In this document: positions 25,981-39,012 of the stretch, in pieces
Layout of the letters: the number at the start of each line of letters is the position of its first letter
How positions within the stretch are numbered: the stretch's first letter is position 1
NCBI GenBank assembly: GCA_027604505.1
Contig: JADIIX010000064.1
Coordinates: forward strand, 62,001-126,000
From: Gonapodya sp. JEL0774
Taxonomy: Eukaryota > Monoblepharomycota > Monoblepharidomycetes > Monoblepharidales > Gonapodyaceae
Length of the DNA stretch: 64,000 nucleotides
Reading direction: 5' to 3'
Program-made: the position numbers and the translations under genes
Notes under the pieces: model-generated
What the model saw: the letters and a program-made list of their open reading frames with translations, nothing else
What the model was told of the DNA's origin: nothing
The model's database searches: none

Positions 25981-28900
25981 TCAATCGTCCTCCGATATGG
26001 CTCCACCGCTCTGGATCACCCTCGAAAGTTTGTCAGGTGCACCGCTGGGTGGTATCATATGCATGAGACTGACAATCGACTCCATTTCTTGTACCCTTCT
26101 TCTAATCAACGAGCGGAAGTTGAAAGTGTAGATACCGCTGATAGAGATTACGGCAGCAGAAAAGAGCGCTATGGCGATTAACAGTGCCTGATTGTTTCCT
26201 TGTGGTAAAAACTCCTGCAATATAAGATTATCAACCACCAAGAGAGCTTTCACAATATCTTTTTGGATGCTCTCCATGTAGAGAATATGAGGGTCCTGGA
26301 AATTTCGGGTTGCTGCTAGTGCATTCACAACCATGAATTCTCGACCCTGCAAACGTTGACGAGAAGTAAGTAGTAAGAACAACCTGCTTTTTGGCGTTCT
26401 AAACAACCCACGGCACGAATGTAGTCATTGATCTGTTGATCAACCGGCGCAGTGACTGAATCGTATGTGATTCCATAGGAACTATTGTACTCTCGAATGG
26501 CAGGGTCGCAGACGGTTTTACACCTGTTTGGTTGGACAGTCGTATCAAACTGTCCTGTCAGGGGAGGCACGTTGGTTCCAGGGTTTGCCGTCATAAAAAC
26601 TTACCCGGGCTCTGTTAAAATATGTCGAATGATTTCGATGCTAGATGTGGGTGTTATCTCCCGCTCTCCGTGCCCGGAGATAGCATTATCATGTAAAGCT
26701 TGGTACTTGTCCAGACTGTGTTTCCATCGTTACAGGGAGCCGCACAATAGAGACGTGAACGAAACTCACTACGTTTCCATGTACATTTCTGGTCTTCCTG
26801 GAAGCCACGTCGTATTATCTTGAACGATTGTCGCGCGTGAGGTTGGCTACCAATGGCGTGGAGGCAATGCCAAACTTACCACCTAGCAGAACTTCATACC
26901 CGAGAGTTCTTGTTATCCGAACGAAATACTTTCGTCCGCCAGTGTAATTTACCAGGGAGACGTAGGTGAGATTGATCGGCAGTCGAATTATCAAGGGAAC
27001 AAGTATGGCGCATGCAAACGCTCCCACTACGACAAGAGATAATGCAACATTGATCGCTTCATTAAGACGATGACCAACACGAGTGCCGTCCTGTAAGGGT
27101 TTTGATTATTTTCAGTCGCATTGTCGAAGCATAATGGCAATATCCTCAATAATAACCTGTCTCGTTGAAGATGTCAACTTTGTTTCCAATCCATCCTGTG
27201 TCAAGAATTCAAGTTGCTCGTCGATGATTAAAAGTATTTCATCAATGGTCTTCTTGGGGATTGCCTGGAGATGCTTCAAGTATCTCAGTTGGATAGTGCG
27301 GACTTCAGTGAGCAGCGGGTAAAACACAAATATCGCAAGGGAGATAACGATAGCCAACTGAAGGAAGAGAATGACCTGAAAGATACTTGATGAGCCATTT
27401 TACGGCATATAACCCATCGAAATGAGGTTTCTCACCCAGAGCAGCGTCAGTTCGCTTTGCACCTTTTCACTGAAGTCAGCTTCTCCTCCATCACAAACAG
27501 CTGCAAGACGCAGAATGGATTGGGCATTCAATTGAATATTGAAGATTCACATTCATCTACCTTTCAAGCTCTCCCCTATGATCAGAAGACTATCGCAGAA
27601 AAAACGGAACGCGGTTCAACCGTTTGTGAGTACACATTGCAACAGAATCGCACGCACTTGTCAAGTAAAAATCTCAATCTTTTGTCGATAGTAGGTGGAT
27701 ACATCTGGAAAAACGTCATGTCTTCCGCCAGCAATCCCCTAGCGTACTCATTTACTGCGCTTGCCAACTGGTACTGGTTCATTAAAACAGTTCTCGGTTG
27801 AGCCGCAGATATGGTTGTTTTTATTTTGTCTGAGAACGACGCATAGAGTTGGCTTTGGAGAAAGACAGCAGAATTACTGAAATAAATCCTACCATAGAGC
27901 GTCACCTCGACGGTACCCGTTTTCATGGTGGCTCTGTCAACGAGATATGGCAAGCTGACCTACGAGAAAAATAAGAAATTCAGGAGAGTTTCCGATCTGA
28001 CTCATAATGCGAGGTCTCTCACATTGCCCACAAAATTGTTGTTGGTGGCAAGCTCCGATTTCCACCTCTCATAACTATCACGATCGCCTATGCTTCCAAA
28101 GTAGGCCATCAGGCGAGCAGTTTGCGACACGGCAACTCCCATCCGTCCAATCTCTGTTGTGGTAAGAAAAGAGTTTACGTCGTTTCCAACTGAGGGAAAT
28201 GTTTGGTTGCTTAGAATCCATTTGTTGTCGTAGCAACATCGAGCTGACGTACCAGAAGTGAATACTTCAGCTGCATAACCCATTGCAAAAGTCGCGAGTA
28301 AGAGAGAAAGTACGACAAGAAATTGAAGTCTTCTATTGAATACTTGAGGAGCCCGGACTAGTCGCTCCACGAATTCGTTCCGCATAGCTCGGGCACGGCG
28401 AGCCTCACGACTTTCACTTGTCTGAGAAGATCCCCCATGTGAGCTGGCAGATTTCCGAAACACAGTTGTGAATTGCTGCCCGCTCAAGAGTTGGACAGAT
28501 GACTTGCTGTCATTTGCACCACCATTTTCGTTTCCTTCATTTCCGATGTCGTGCTGGGTTTCAGATTCATCTATGGCTTCGAGAGATGAAGTATCTTCTT
28601 TATCCATTGATGGTTTGGCATTCATCGAAGATGGTCGGTGAGACGGAAGGGTAACATCATCCGTACTGTCCTCGGAATCTTCAAGTTCTGTGGTGGTAGT
28701 TGTCACGCCGTGAAGCACGTTAGTGAGAATACTTGTTGGACACTTAGAGAAGATGAATTGTCGCAACAAACCTTCTGCGTTGGTGAGGAGACGCCGGTAT
28801 TCTTCCATGTCTGCCAGAACTGGTGGAGGAGCGATGGTGATATAGGCTCAACAGATCGACTTTGTCACCAGCTTACCGGTACCGCTAAACTGAGCGTATA

Positions 28901-31900
28901 GTCTCATCATATTCTTGAATTTCCAGAAGAAAATGTTCAGATACAAAAGGTACCACTGCAAGATCTCAAGGACGCCGTACCTTGGATTTCGGAAACCGCG
29001 AAATGAGGCTAACATAATTGTCCCTGGTATCCAAGCTGATCGTCAGACACACGGTACTTAGAGCGCCAGCACATGTCCCCCCACTCGCCTGGCTTTCCCA
29101 GTCGCGTCAGCGATGAACCTGAGATAATTCGGATACGCCATATAGTCTCTTGTTGTGGAGCCACGGCGTACACACGTCCAGAACGCTTTTAATTCAGCTA
29201 GGCTCGCAATGTGCTGATTAATTCACGATGGTGGAGTACCGACTTTGAAAACTTAAACATTCGGAGCTGCAGAGCGATTGCATTCCTCACATAAGTTTTG
29301 GCAAAGGTTTCAGAAGAGAGTACTTCGACGTAGCTTGAGATGTTAAGCTCGCTGTTTTGTACTTCTTTGCTCTGTGCCAAAGAACGCCGGATAAGGTGTT
29401 CCAATTGTTGGAAGTGCCACCCGACAGCAGAGAAGTGACGTACCTTTCTCGACTGCTCGATCAATTTTTCACAGAAAAATGCCATGAAACGGACATCAAA
29501 TGCCACAGACATGCAGGAGATTTTTGCGAGAAGGGACTCCGCCTTCTCGGCATTGGTTTCATCTGGGCGTAGAAGCATGGTCGTTTCCGTCGACAACGAA
29601 AGCAGATAAAGCGCTGCGGTGATATGAACATATCCGTCCTACAAACAGGCGGGACATCATTTTCAGAACTGAGAGGGGGCCAAAAGCGTGATCCTCACCT
29701 TTGGATATTGAAGAAATGATGCCTAGCATACAGCGATAAGTCAATTCATTGCCAAAGAGCGAAGGATAACAAAAGAAATTCAACACACCTCAAAAATCTC
29801 TCGCATCAGAATAAGTGCATTGGGATTGTCCGAATCTCTGATGAAACGGCACGCCATCTGTGGAAGTTCTCATAAACTTTCACGCACGTGCCCACTTGTA
29901 GCAAACGCGATCTCACCTCAACTTCATGAGGAGATCTAAAAACTGGAGGTTCTTTCTTTGTCTTTTCACTCGTCAATTGCATTATGCTGTGTTGCAAAGC
30001 ACAACGTTCAAATTAAAGTAGGTCCTTTCTTTCCGTTACCGCCTCTGTATGCACTCACTTTGTTCCGATTTCGTCCAGGATCCGCGGTGTCTGACTCTCA
30101 ATAATACTCACTCGCCGACCACCTTTGGAATAGCTCCTTTCTACGCCAGCAAAGCTCGACATTCCGGTTTTAGTTCTCATATCCTTGATCTTCTCTTGAA
30201 ACAGAAGGTAGATGCGATGAGTGATCCTGTTTCTGACATATCGGCTGATCAAGGCGCCCGTGACAAGACTTGGAATCAGCACTACGACGAGAGCGATAAA
30301 AGGAGCCAGCGAATCGTTCAATGTGGTGACGTAGACTTCTGAAAGCAGAGAGACAATACTCTTGCCATCCAACAAGGGAGGATGGTTAGTTTGCCTTAAA
30401 TTAGGATGATCTGGACACGAACGTGGGTACTCACCGACACCAAAGCTGCTACAAAGAACCCAGTTCTCATCGATTGAAGTGTCTGATCGTGAAAGGGTTG
30501 CTTTTCGATGGACTCTTTGGTGAGAATCTGTCAAGCGGTTGTGAAACACGAATGACGTTGTAAATCCAACGCATGCACACACGGACCAGCATGAGCGCGA
30601 GAAACAGCCCGAGCTTCGTGGTGGTAGGAACCGGGAATTCCCACAAAGCTACTGTGATGATTTTGATCACCACGTAGAGGAGATCGATTCTCCCGTTAGC
30701 TCGAGTGAGAGGATTTTTAGGTGACCTTGGATTGCCGTCCACGTAAACAAGGGCTGCAGAATCATTTGGACGATGAGCACACAACCATCATAAGCCATAA
30801 TACGATCATTGGAGCTTACACATTAGCAGGATGTACGGTATGAAGAGAGCAAGACCGAGGACTTCGAGGATTCATTCGCATCGAAGTGGTTGGTCATCGG
30901 GAGGAGGAGTCAATGAAAATGCAACTCACTAGCTAATACAAAAGGGACAATGTGTTGAGCTGAGGAATAACACAAAACCTCAGGGTACATTGAAAGCGCC
31001 CCGTTTTCACAATGGAGGACCCCGAGAAAGACCTCTGTGATGGCTGGATAGGGCAGAGCCGAACGATCGATGTCAATAACTCACACCTGTACGTGCATCG
31101 CAGTAGAGTACTCACGGATATTCAGTACACCGACTAGACGAATTGAAGGAATCGACGTGGCAATCAGTGTTTTGGCACCTTTCACAGAACAGCAGATAAA
31201 CCGACTCCCACCTGCAAGGAGTGTACCAAACCTCAGTAAAATTAGCGGCCACAGAAACTTAAACTTTCCTTGATCGAAGGAGAAGGCACAGAAGAATATT
31301 GTTCCGACGAGACAGGCGACCAAGGCCCACGCGCCAGCGAAAATGCCCAAAAAGCCTGAAAAGGATGCTGGCCGGAGAGCCAAAGGATTCCAGATATATG
31401 GAATCCACGAAGGCATCCCGGAGAAGCTTTTCAGAAAGCAGTGGAGTTGAATAGGATGAAGGTTGGACATCAATCCCTACGTTCGAAACGAGTTGCAGGG
31501 CAAACCAAAACCTCACGTGTGACCAGGACGCCAACAAAAATAGAGAAGTTGCACATCTTCAAATATTAACAAAGGGAAGGCGAGACTCTCCGGTACTTCG
31601 TTGCCTACGAGAGGATATGAGTAACAAGGAACGAATCTCATCCATGGGTGACGGGACGCATACCAGAAACCATGCTATTAAGCACCGAGAACAGCGTTTG
31701 TTCGAATCTGGAGCGCTTTGGTATGGCTGCCTGATATTACATAAACAACCAATGAACCTCGGTTGGGATTCAATCATTCCATGGAGGTCGCGACTGACTT
31801 CTCTGTCAGCTTTCTTGCGCAATTTATTAGCTTGGCGCTTGGCGCTGCTCCCGTTGTTGTATGGGCCCGGTAGTTCTGAGTCGTTCATCAGAGTGTGCCG

Positions 31901-31966
31901 ATGATAATCCAAATGCGGACTCTGGCGGGGCGACAGGGAGCTCATATCTTCTGTATCGTTCGCCAT
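25981..31966 (-). CDS. TmcB/TmcC-like multi-pass membrane protein, copy 2
   Basis: Full-length paralogue of the gene at the left edge. The start proposed is ATG 31966 (MANDTEDMSSLSPRQ), followed by a basic region and the GNEVPESLAF/FEDVQLLYF exon (about 31605-31517). Blocks shared with copy 1: GMPSWIPYIWNPLALRP (about 31400), NPRSPKNPLTRANGR (about 30730), SSQTSESREARRAR (about 28430) and LLAED after NEYARG (about 27730). Beyond the point where copy 1 stops, it continues with a helix at about 27350, a second transmembrane core (about 27030) and an extracellular-looking Cys-containing segment (RCKTVCDPAIREYN, about 26510). A last membrane helix (about 26190) is followed by a juxtamembrane RRRVQEMESIVSLM block before TGA at 25981. 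There is no cyclase or kinase domain. Length is about 1,200-1,500 residues with more than 15 exons. A sensory or receptor role is inference. Confidence 0.6.
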
Positions 31967-32421
31967 CCCTTGCAGCAGTTGATAGACTGGATAGTCGGGG
32001 TAGGGGGGGGTGTGACGGTTCTCTGGAGTTCACTAAGACCCGACGGTTCAGGACTGTTCGGGTTGAACCCTTGAGCAGGTTCCCAGGCTGGCACCCCTTG
32101 AGGCTGTAACACAAAGAACACGGCACTGATCAAAATGCATGGTGTCTCGAATCTTTCCATCCAAAACCCGAACGCATCGTCAGAGTTAAAACGCAAAAGT
32201 CCTTCTGAACTGTGGGAGAAAGATATCAGTCAGTTCTTACATATCTTATTTGCAAACGCAGTATCTAATTCCACGCCTCTTACGATATACATTTTGTGGA
32301 CAATTGAAGAACTTCCTCTTCTGAAGACCGGAAGAGCGGACAGGATCCTGCTTTGCTCCGCTTTTTCTCCTCTCCACGTTTAGTCGAATCCGTTTGATTT
32401 ATCTTTCCTTCAAACCGCGCG
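31967..32421. promoter_or_regulatory. divergent intergenic region
   Basis: About 455 bases between the proposed start of membrane-protein copy 2 and the tRNase Z ATG at 32422. A minus-strand open frame (32196-31942) could be an upstream coding extension of the membrane protein. I saw no independent support for it. Confidence 0.4.
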
Positions 32422-35400
32422 ATGCGCTGGCACGCACAACTTCTCTCAGCTCATTCAGCGGATTCATCACCGTCGCTACTCCTCTCCTTCGACACTGCTC
32501 GCTATCTGTTTAACGCTGGAGAAGGAATTCAAAGGATCGCTATCTCGGAGCACAAAAAGAATCTGACAGGAAAACTAAGAAATGTATTCGTCACCAGGTT
32601 GGATTGGGGAGAGGCAGTTGGAGGCATCCCCGGTAAGTGTGAAGCTCACCTGGTGCCGGTAGAGCTCTTGGAATAACCGCGCTCGCTCATGTATTTTTCA
32701 TGGGATTCTTAAACTTTTAAAGGCCTCTTGCTGACTCTGGCTGCGGGCATTGAGCAACCAGCAAAACTACCAATCGAGAAGTTGAAGAGGAAAGCGGAAA
32801 CATCTCCTGCGATCCCCCGGAACACGTTCACCATTCATGGCCCAGAGAACGTCACAGATTTCTTTCTGTCGACCAGACACTTTGTTTACCGGTACGCTCA
32901 ATGATTAGCCCGTGGTTCACAGAAAACGTGTTTCAGTTCTGGTTTTCGACCTTAGATATACGGTAAACGTAAACACAAATGAGCTCAACAAGTTTAGAAG
33001 ATTTCTCGCTGTTTCTTCTGAGGATTCGTCATCGGGTTTCAAGACTGGAACTTCCTCCAACACTCAAATACCAAAACCTTTGGGTTCTTCAGAATCCGTC
33101 ATTTTCGAAGACAGCAATATCACTGTCAAGGCTTTTGAACTCCTTCCCAAAAGCTTTGTGGCAAACGAGAACGAGAATGAGGCCTTAGATGCTAAAACCA
33201 TCCACAGCGACACAGAGTTTCAAACTTTTGCGATGAAGAAATTGGGGATCTCACGCATGACCGGTGGGACTTCTACCTCTGAAAGTGGCCATGAAGGTGC
33301 TTCTCAAAAAAGAGCTCCCGGACAGGCTTCCGAAATGATGTGCGGTGGAGTGGAGAATCCGTCTTCAGAACCACCAAACCCTCCACCGGAAGTTTCATCC
33401 AAGTACCCAAACCATCAATCGCCTTTGGAGCTCGCTCAGTCTCTCTTCGTATCCCGCCAACATCCACAATACAATCAACGTGGGTACTTCCAGCAGACCA
33501 GCCCATGCCCTCCGTCCCCCCGGAAGCCATCCTCACTCGCGTACCTTGTTACCGCCGCGACCTACCCTGGGAAATTCGATGCAGAAGCGGCGCGGCGACT
33601 CGGCGTGGCTCCCGGTGAGGACTACAAGCGACTTCAAAAGGGAGAGTGTGTCAAAGTGCGGTTGGAAAATGGGAAGGCAGTGGAGTTTGTTCCCACCAAG
33701 GTGAAGCTTTCCAAGTCGGAAGCGAAAAAGAGAGCAGAGGAGGAGAAACAGAAGAAAGATGCGCCGTGGGGGGCTGAAGGCGTTGATTGGCGCTGGGTCC
33801 GGGCAGAAGAGGTTGTTGGGGAAAGCAGGGGTGGGGGCGTGAGTCTCCGTGTACCGTCTTTGCACGACCTGTTTCTCATGGCTAATTCTATTGCTCTAAG
33901 ATGCTGCTTTTAATCGACCTTCCTGCGACATCATACATCGACCCTCTCCTGTCTCATCCCGTCCTCTCTCCGATACTCAGCCATCCTCCTTCCAATCTCC
34001 ACGCCATTGTCCACTTCATACACCCTTCTGTGCTCGATGAGCCTCTTTATCAACAAACTGTGCGCCATCTTGCTGAAGTCTACCCCAACCTCCGAAATAT
34101 CATCTGCTCCCGCCGCTGGAGCCCCGGCGCTGTCACCTTTGGACGTGCTCAAGATATCGCATACAAGCTATCGCAATTAGATGACCAGGTATTTCGCCCC
34201 GCGTGGACGGAACCCGGTATCTCGAAGGAGGAGGAAGAGCGGGAGCTGGAAGCGCTTTTTGGACAAGGGGCTCTTGGAGCGATATCTATAGGAAAGCCTC
34301 TGTTAAAATTGAATATGGAGCCACCAGGGACATTTGATGAAACGGAGATTCCACGTTGGTTTAAGGAAGGTGTGGTCGGGCCTGAAATTGAGGAGCAAGT
34401 GGAGGAGTCCAAGGAAGCCATCAAGGCTTTTAAGGAGCAGTGCACAGAGTCCCAAACCCACAAGAATGTTGTTGAGAAGCTACAGAAGTTAAAACCTCCA
34501 CCTTTAGACAGAACCGATGAGTGGCAAACAATTAAGGAACTTGTGGTTGTTGCCCTGGGAACTGGTGCATCACTACCGTCAAAGTATCGGAATGGTGGGC
34601 TGAGCTCCCAATTGCTCTCTTTCCAGTACCCATGGCCAACACGTTTCCATCTGTCGTTCTAGTCTCTTCCACACTTCTAATTGTACCATCAACGTCGGGT
34701 CCTCCTTCAACGCACCTCTTTGATACAGGAGAAAATACATACGGCCAGATTTTGCGTCACTTCGGACCTGTGGAGACTACCCGTGTCTTGGCGAGTCTAC
34801 GGATGCTGTCAGTCAGCCACTTGCATGCAGATCATCACATGGGAATGGTCAGACTTCTTCGAGAGTTTCACCAAGTGATTACATTCTCTCTACTGCTCAG
34901 CTCGACTGCCAGAGCCGAAGTGATTTTGTGTGTTAGGTCAATCGCCAATCGAATACTCCACACCCGGTGTTCCTCGTGGCTCCTCGACGTTTTCAGAACT
35001 TCCTCGAAGATTACAACGAGGTTCAAGATCTTGGACTTGATAGTGTCGTCTTCATCTCCAATGAAGAAATTTCTGCAAGAGTTGGACCGGATGCCCGGAA
35101 ACGATTGTATGTCCAACTATCCTTGCAGTTATTCCTGTTGCCGATCGAAGCAATTGCAACGTCTTTTGCTTGCTTGTTTTCTTGTATAGATTGCATTCCA
35201 AAGGCTTCCGCGAGGGCACTGGCCTCACTGATATTGTTGCGGTTCCAGTGAAGCACTGTCCGTCTGCGTTTGCGATGGTAGTCAAGGGGGAGAGAGCCCA
35301 AATATTGGTCAATGATTCCGGGGAGCGCAACGCAGGCTTGATTCCGGGTGCATTCATGGGGGGTGTCCAGCCACTTCCATTTCTGGAGTCTCGTGAATTC

Positions 35401-36006
35401 AAGTTTGTGTTCTCCGGAGACTGTCGTCCAAGCGATCACCTTGCATACGTGGGTCGAGATGCGACCGTGCTTGTCCACGAGGCGACTTTCGAAGATGCAC
35501 TTATCGAAGAGGCGATCGAAAAGTCCCATTGTACGGTTGGGGAAGCGGTGCAGGTTGCAGAAAAGTGAGTGGACGCATTTGGGGAATCTGCCGACTGATC
35601 CGCGGCACAAACAAAGTTCCTTTCTTTGACCAGAATGGCAGCACGAAATCTCCTTCTGACGCACTTCTCACAGCGATACCCGAAAGTACCTACGATAGCC
35701 GTACATCACGCTGACTTTTCTCCCATGACTGGTGTGGCCTTTGATATGATGAGAGTACGAGTCTCAGACTTTTCCCGACTTGAAAAGATGATGAAAGGAG
35801 GCTACCTTGACAAACTGGTTGGGGAGGAGAAATCGGGTGATGCAGATGAGTTTGTGGAAGCGGAGGATGACGTGGCTAACGATACAGGAACTGCAGAGGG
35901 AGATAAGGACTTAACCAGGGGTTTGGACCGAGTTAGTGTAGCAGATCATGGTTTGCCCCATGAGAAGAAGCGGAAGATCCAGGGTTCTCCTGGAGTGGGT
36001 AAATAA
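32422..36006 (+). CDS. TRZ1: tRNase Z, long form (ELAC2/Trz1)
   Basis: Zinc-dependent endonuclease that removes the 3' trailer of precursor tRNAs in nucleus and/or mitochondria. Eight exons give 1,028 residues: 32422-32632, 32723-32891, 32956-33838, 33901-34594, 34663-34874, 34937-35106, 35190-35564, 35634-36006. The N-terminal half is the degenerate metallo-beta-lactamase domain (FDTARYLFNAGEGIQRI, RNVFVTRLDW, GIPGLLLTLA). The C-terminal half is catalytic: GTGASLPSKYRNVSS, SHLHADHHMG (HxHxDH), VNDSGERNAG, FSGDCRPSD, VHEATFED and LTHFSQRYPK. All expected zinc ligands are present. SGDC replaces the usual SGDT. A Pro/Ser-rich spacer and a Lys/Glu-rich segment (about 33700-33790) lengthen the linker. 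The acidic tail ends in a basic EKKRKIQ motif that could be a nuclear signal. The next gene starts 68 bases downstream on the same strand. Confidence 0.93.
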
Positions 36007-36073
36007 TTTCGCGTCCCACAGCCATGCCTACCACAGCCCTCGTCGCTTTTTTAGAACAAGCTGTATTTTGTCG

Positions 36074-38871
36074 ATGAGCGAAGATCGGCCCCGTCGTCAT
36101 CATAGACGCAGTCGACGTCGAGGATCATACCGACATCTTCCCCTCATTGCTGCGATTCTCCTAACTCTCTCTCTTGTCCTCCACGGATTCTCATTTTCTG
36201 GAGTGCAGTGGGTCGTTCCTGTTCCAAAAACTGCCGAAGTTCCCGGTGGACAATCTGATGATGCTCTTGGAGAACTGGGTGTCCTGGACTCGATTAAGGT
36301 GGCGAATGAATCGGTTCAAGGAAGCTTGGTGAGGAAGAGGGGGAACAATGGGAACGAGACTATGCCCGAAGCACTAGGTCAGCCATTCACATTGGAGAAT
36401 AATGTCACTGCAGTCTCTGAAACGCAATCGACAAACAACGAGGAGGGAGTCCCCACAACGGATTTCGCAAACTCCATCTCCGCGATCGAATCAGACGCAC
36501 CCAAAGGTTTCGATAAGCATTGGACAGTATGGCTTGTACAAGTAACGGCTCTCTTTGGTGGTGTTGGTGCTTGCTACGCAATGTATCAGCGCATGCGTGG
36601 TGCTGAGGTACTCAAATTCACCAAGTACACTATTTATGGATCCGTGTTTCAGGGTGAGTCGAGTACTATGGAGAAAATGGATAATGAAGGAGGCAAGGAT
36701 ATCCCTCGTTATAACACGTTCCTTTCTTTCGACAGGTTCCGTTCTCGCCCTCCTTCTCCTCGTCTTCACTCTCACCAACCCACTTCCTCCCTCCGACGAA
36801 CTTCAGTACTCTGAAGGCTACTATACATCTCTTCAGTCTTGTGTGCTCAGCTTGGCGGCTGCAACCGCATTGGGCTTAGACTGGATTTGGACAGAGCAGT
36901 TTGAAGAAAATGGGAGTGGCTTGAGTAGGGCACAAGGGAGACTGGCTGTCATGGTCGCGTGGACAGTGGTGAGCTCCTGCAAACTTGTGTTGATGCTTTC
37001 CGCTTGTTACTGGTGTAACGCAAACGTTCTCGAACCGATAGCTCTACACTTCGTTGCTATCCCTAGTTTATCACCTTCTGGAAGGATGGCCATACCCCCT
37101 CTCTTTGTTTTTTGTCCTTTCAACTATCACAACAATAGGATTCGGCCTTCCAAGCCCTTCTTCGACGGTCGCTCGTGTACTCACCATTCCCATCGGCACA
37201 GTGGGAGTTGCTCTCATGGGTTATACAGTCTCCCATACTGTGGAGGTCATTCAGGAGGGAGTCAGGGAGGGTGTGCGGCTGCGGTGGAAAGCAAGAAGGT
37301 CGGACGGAGAATACGTGCGCGTGTCCGGGCGAACTCCAGAGGAAGAAGCGATCGCGAGAGCTGGGGGGGGATGGTTGAAGCGAACCACTCGGACTCTGAA
37401 ATCTGGGTGGAGGAAGTTTGTCAACTCGTTTACTCGCCCCGCAGACTACAACGCGACTGGAGGAGCAGTATTCACTGCCGAGGCTGACTTTACTGTCGAT
37501 GGGGATGGCGATGAAGAGGTTGGTGTCGTGGTCATGGACGCAACATTCTCCAATTCTGCATATGCACAAGTAGCTTCAGGAGATTCAGTCAGTGGATCGT
37601 CTTGGATTAAAAAGTCCTGGACACAGCTAGTAGGGAAGCATTCGTTTGGAGGCAGGCCGTTGGAGATGGTGGATACCAGGAGCAGAGATGGTTTTGAGCC
37701 GGTTGGACTGAAACCCGCTCATTTGGCAAGCGCAGAAAATGGAGAGATGATCTCTCAGGAGACTCTGGTGGACGTGATGGCACCGGAAGTGGGAGCAGAC
37801 CTTCCCTCAAAGCGCCCTTCGCATCCGCCCCATTTGCTGGCCTCGCTGTTCGCTTTACTCGCTCTCCTTCTTTCTACTGCCTATGTGTTCTCGCAGTATG
37901 AGGACTGGCCTTACTTGGATTCCCTCTACTTCGTTTGGGCCAGCTTTCTTACTATCGGATATGGAGACATCGTGCCCCGTACAGCCGGCGGTTTGGCTTT
38001 CTTCAATGTCGTAGTCGGCGCTGCAATTGGTTTGGTAACATGGGCCGGAAGTTTGCTATCGCTTTGGTGGGATGGCAGTTGGGAGGACAAAGAAAGGAAG
38101 CACGAATTAGCTCATACTCGAGCGAAAGACCGGAGAACGAAACGGGGGCATCAAGACGAGCCTCATGTTTTGGTTGCCAAATGGACTTTGGCTACATTAC
38201 GGGACGGACCACTTGGAGACGAAAACGATGACAGTTCGATTGCATCAAGTGATGAAGAGGAAGAAGAAGGCGACTCGGGGGAGGGCGTTTCAGTCGACAA
38301 AAGTCCCATAACAGTGGCAAAATTTTCAGTTCGCGAAATTTGGAAGGATTTAGAACAGTTGGAGGCAGTGCTGAACTCTACCGTCGTAATTAGTAGGGAC
38401 GCGCCCTCCTATCTGCAGTGTGCAGGACTTCTCGAGGACGCAAAGCGTTTCTTGAGTCGTGCCAGAGATGCGCTTGAGCGTCCAACGACCACAGAAAATT
38501 TGCACTCAAATGATGGACGGGTCTCTGACACTGCGACGCAAAGGGAGTCGCACACGTCCGGTCTGTACATTGGGCCAAGCGAAATGGAGGAGACCACCAC
38601 CACTCTACCGACCCTTGCCCCACCACCTCCACCACCAACTCCAAGGCGGGGAACAGCCGAAGAGCTATGCGGCGATGATGGAGGCGATGAACTCACGTCA
38701 GAGTATGTGTCTTCTTCGTGGGTCTCACCTGCAAGAGATGACGATCGAAAATTGGAAGAGATTGATAGAGAGGGCGAAGAGCTGGAAGAAGCACTGAAGC
38801 CGCTCGGAACTGCCACTAGTTGTGGATGGGGTGATAACGAAGGGGATGGGAGTCCGGGTCGTGGGGACTAA
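36074..38871 (+). CDS. TOK1: TOK-type two-pore outward-rectifier K+ channel
   Basis: Plasma-membrane potassium channel with the fungal TOK layout of eight transmembrane segments and two pore loops. Three exons (36074-36653, 36736-36968, 37042-38871) give 880 residues. The N-terminus is strongly basic (DRPRRHHRRSRRRGSYR). Segments 1-5 follow, then pore 1 (FVLSTITTIGFGLPSP). After segment 6 comes a cytosolic linker of roughly 200 residues. Then come segment 7 (LLASLFALLALLLSTAYVF), pore 2 (FVWASFLTIGYGDIVP) and segment 8. The selectivity filters TIGFG and TIGYG are both intact. The cytosolic tail is long (about 270 residues) and acidic, with a Pro run (APPPPPPTP), so channel gating could be tuned there. 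Segment 1-2 spacing is larger than usual and carries NxS/T sites. The exon 2/3 junction uses acceptor ccgatag at 37041, the only one that keeps the frame. Confidence 0.93.
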
Positions 38872-39012
38872 GAGTGTGGTCATTCTCAGAGTTATTGCTC
38901 TAATTTGTAGATGAAGCGATTAAGGTACTGTCATATAGGTAATAAGACTGAGTGAAAAGTCTATTATATCGTAACGAGGTAGTTCAAAAATGGCTTAGGG
39001 CGGCCATTAGTC

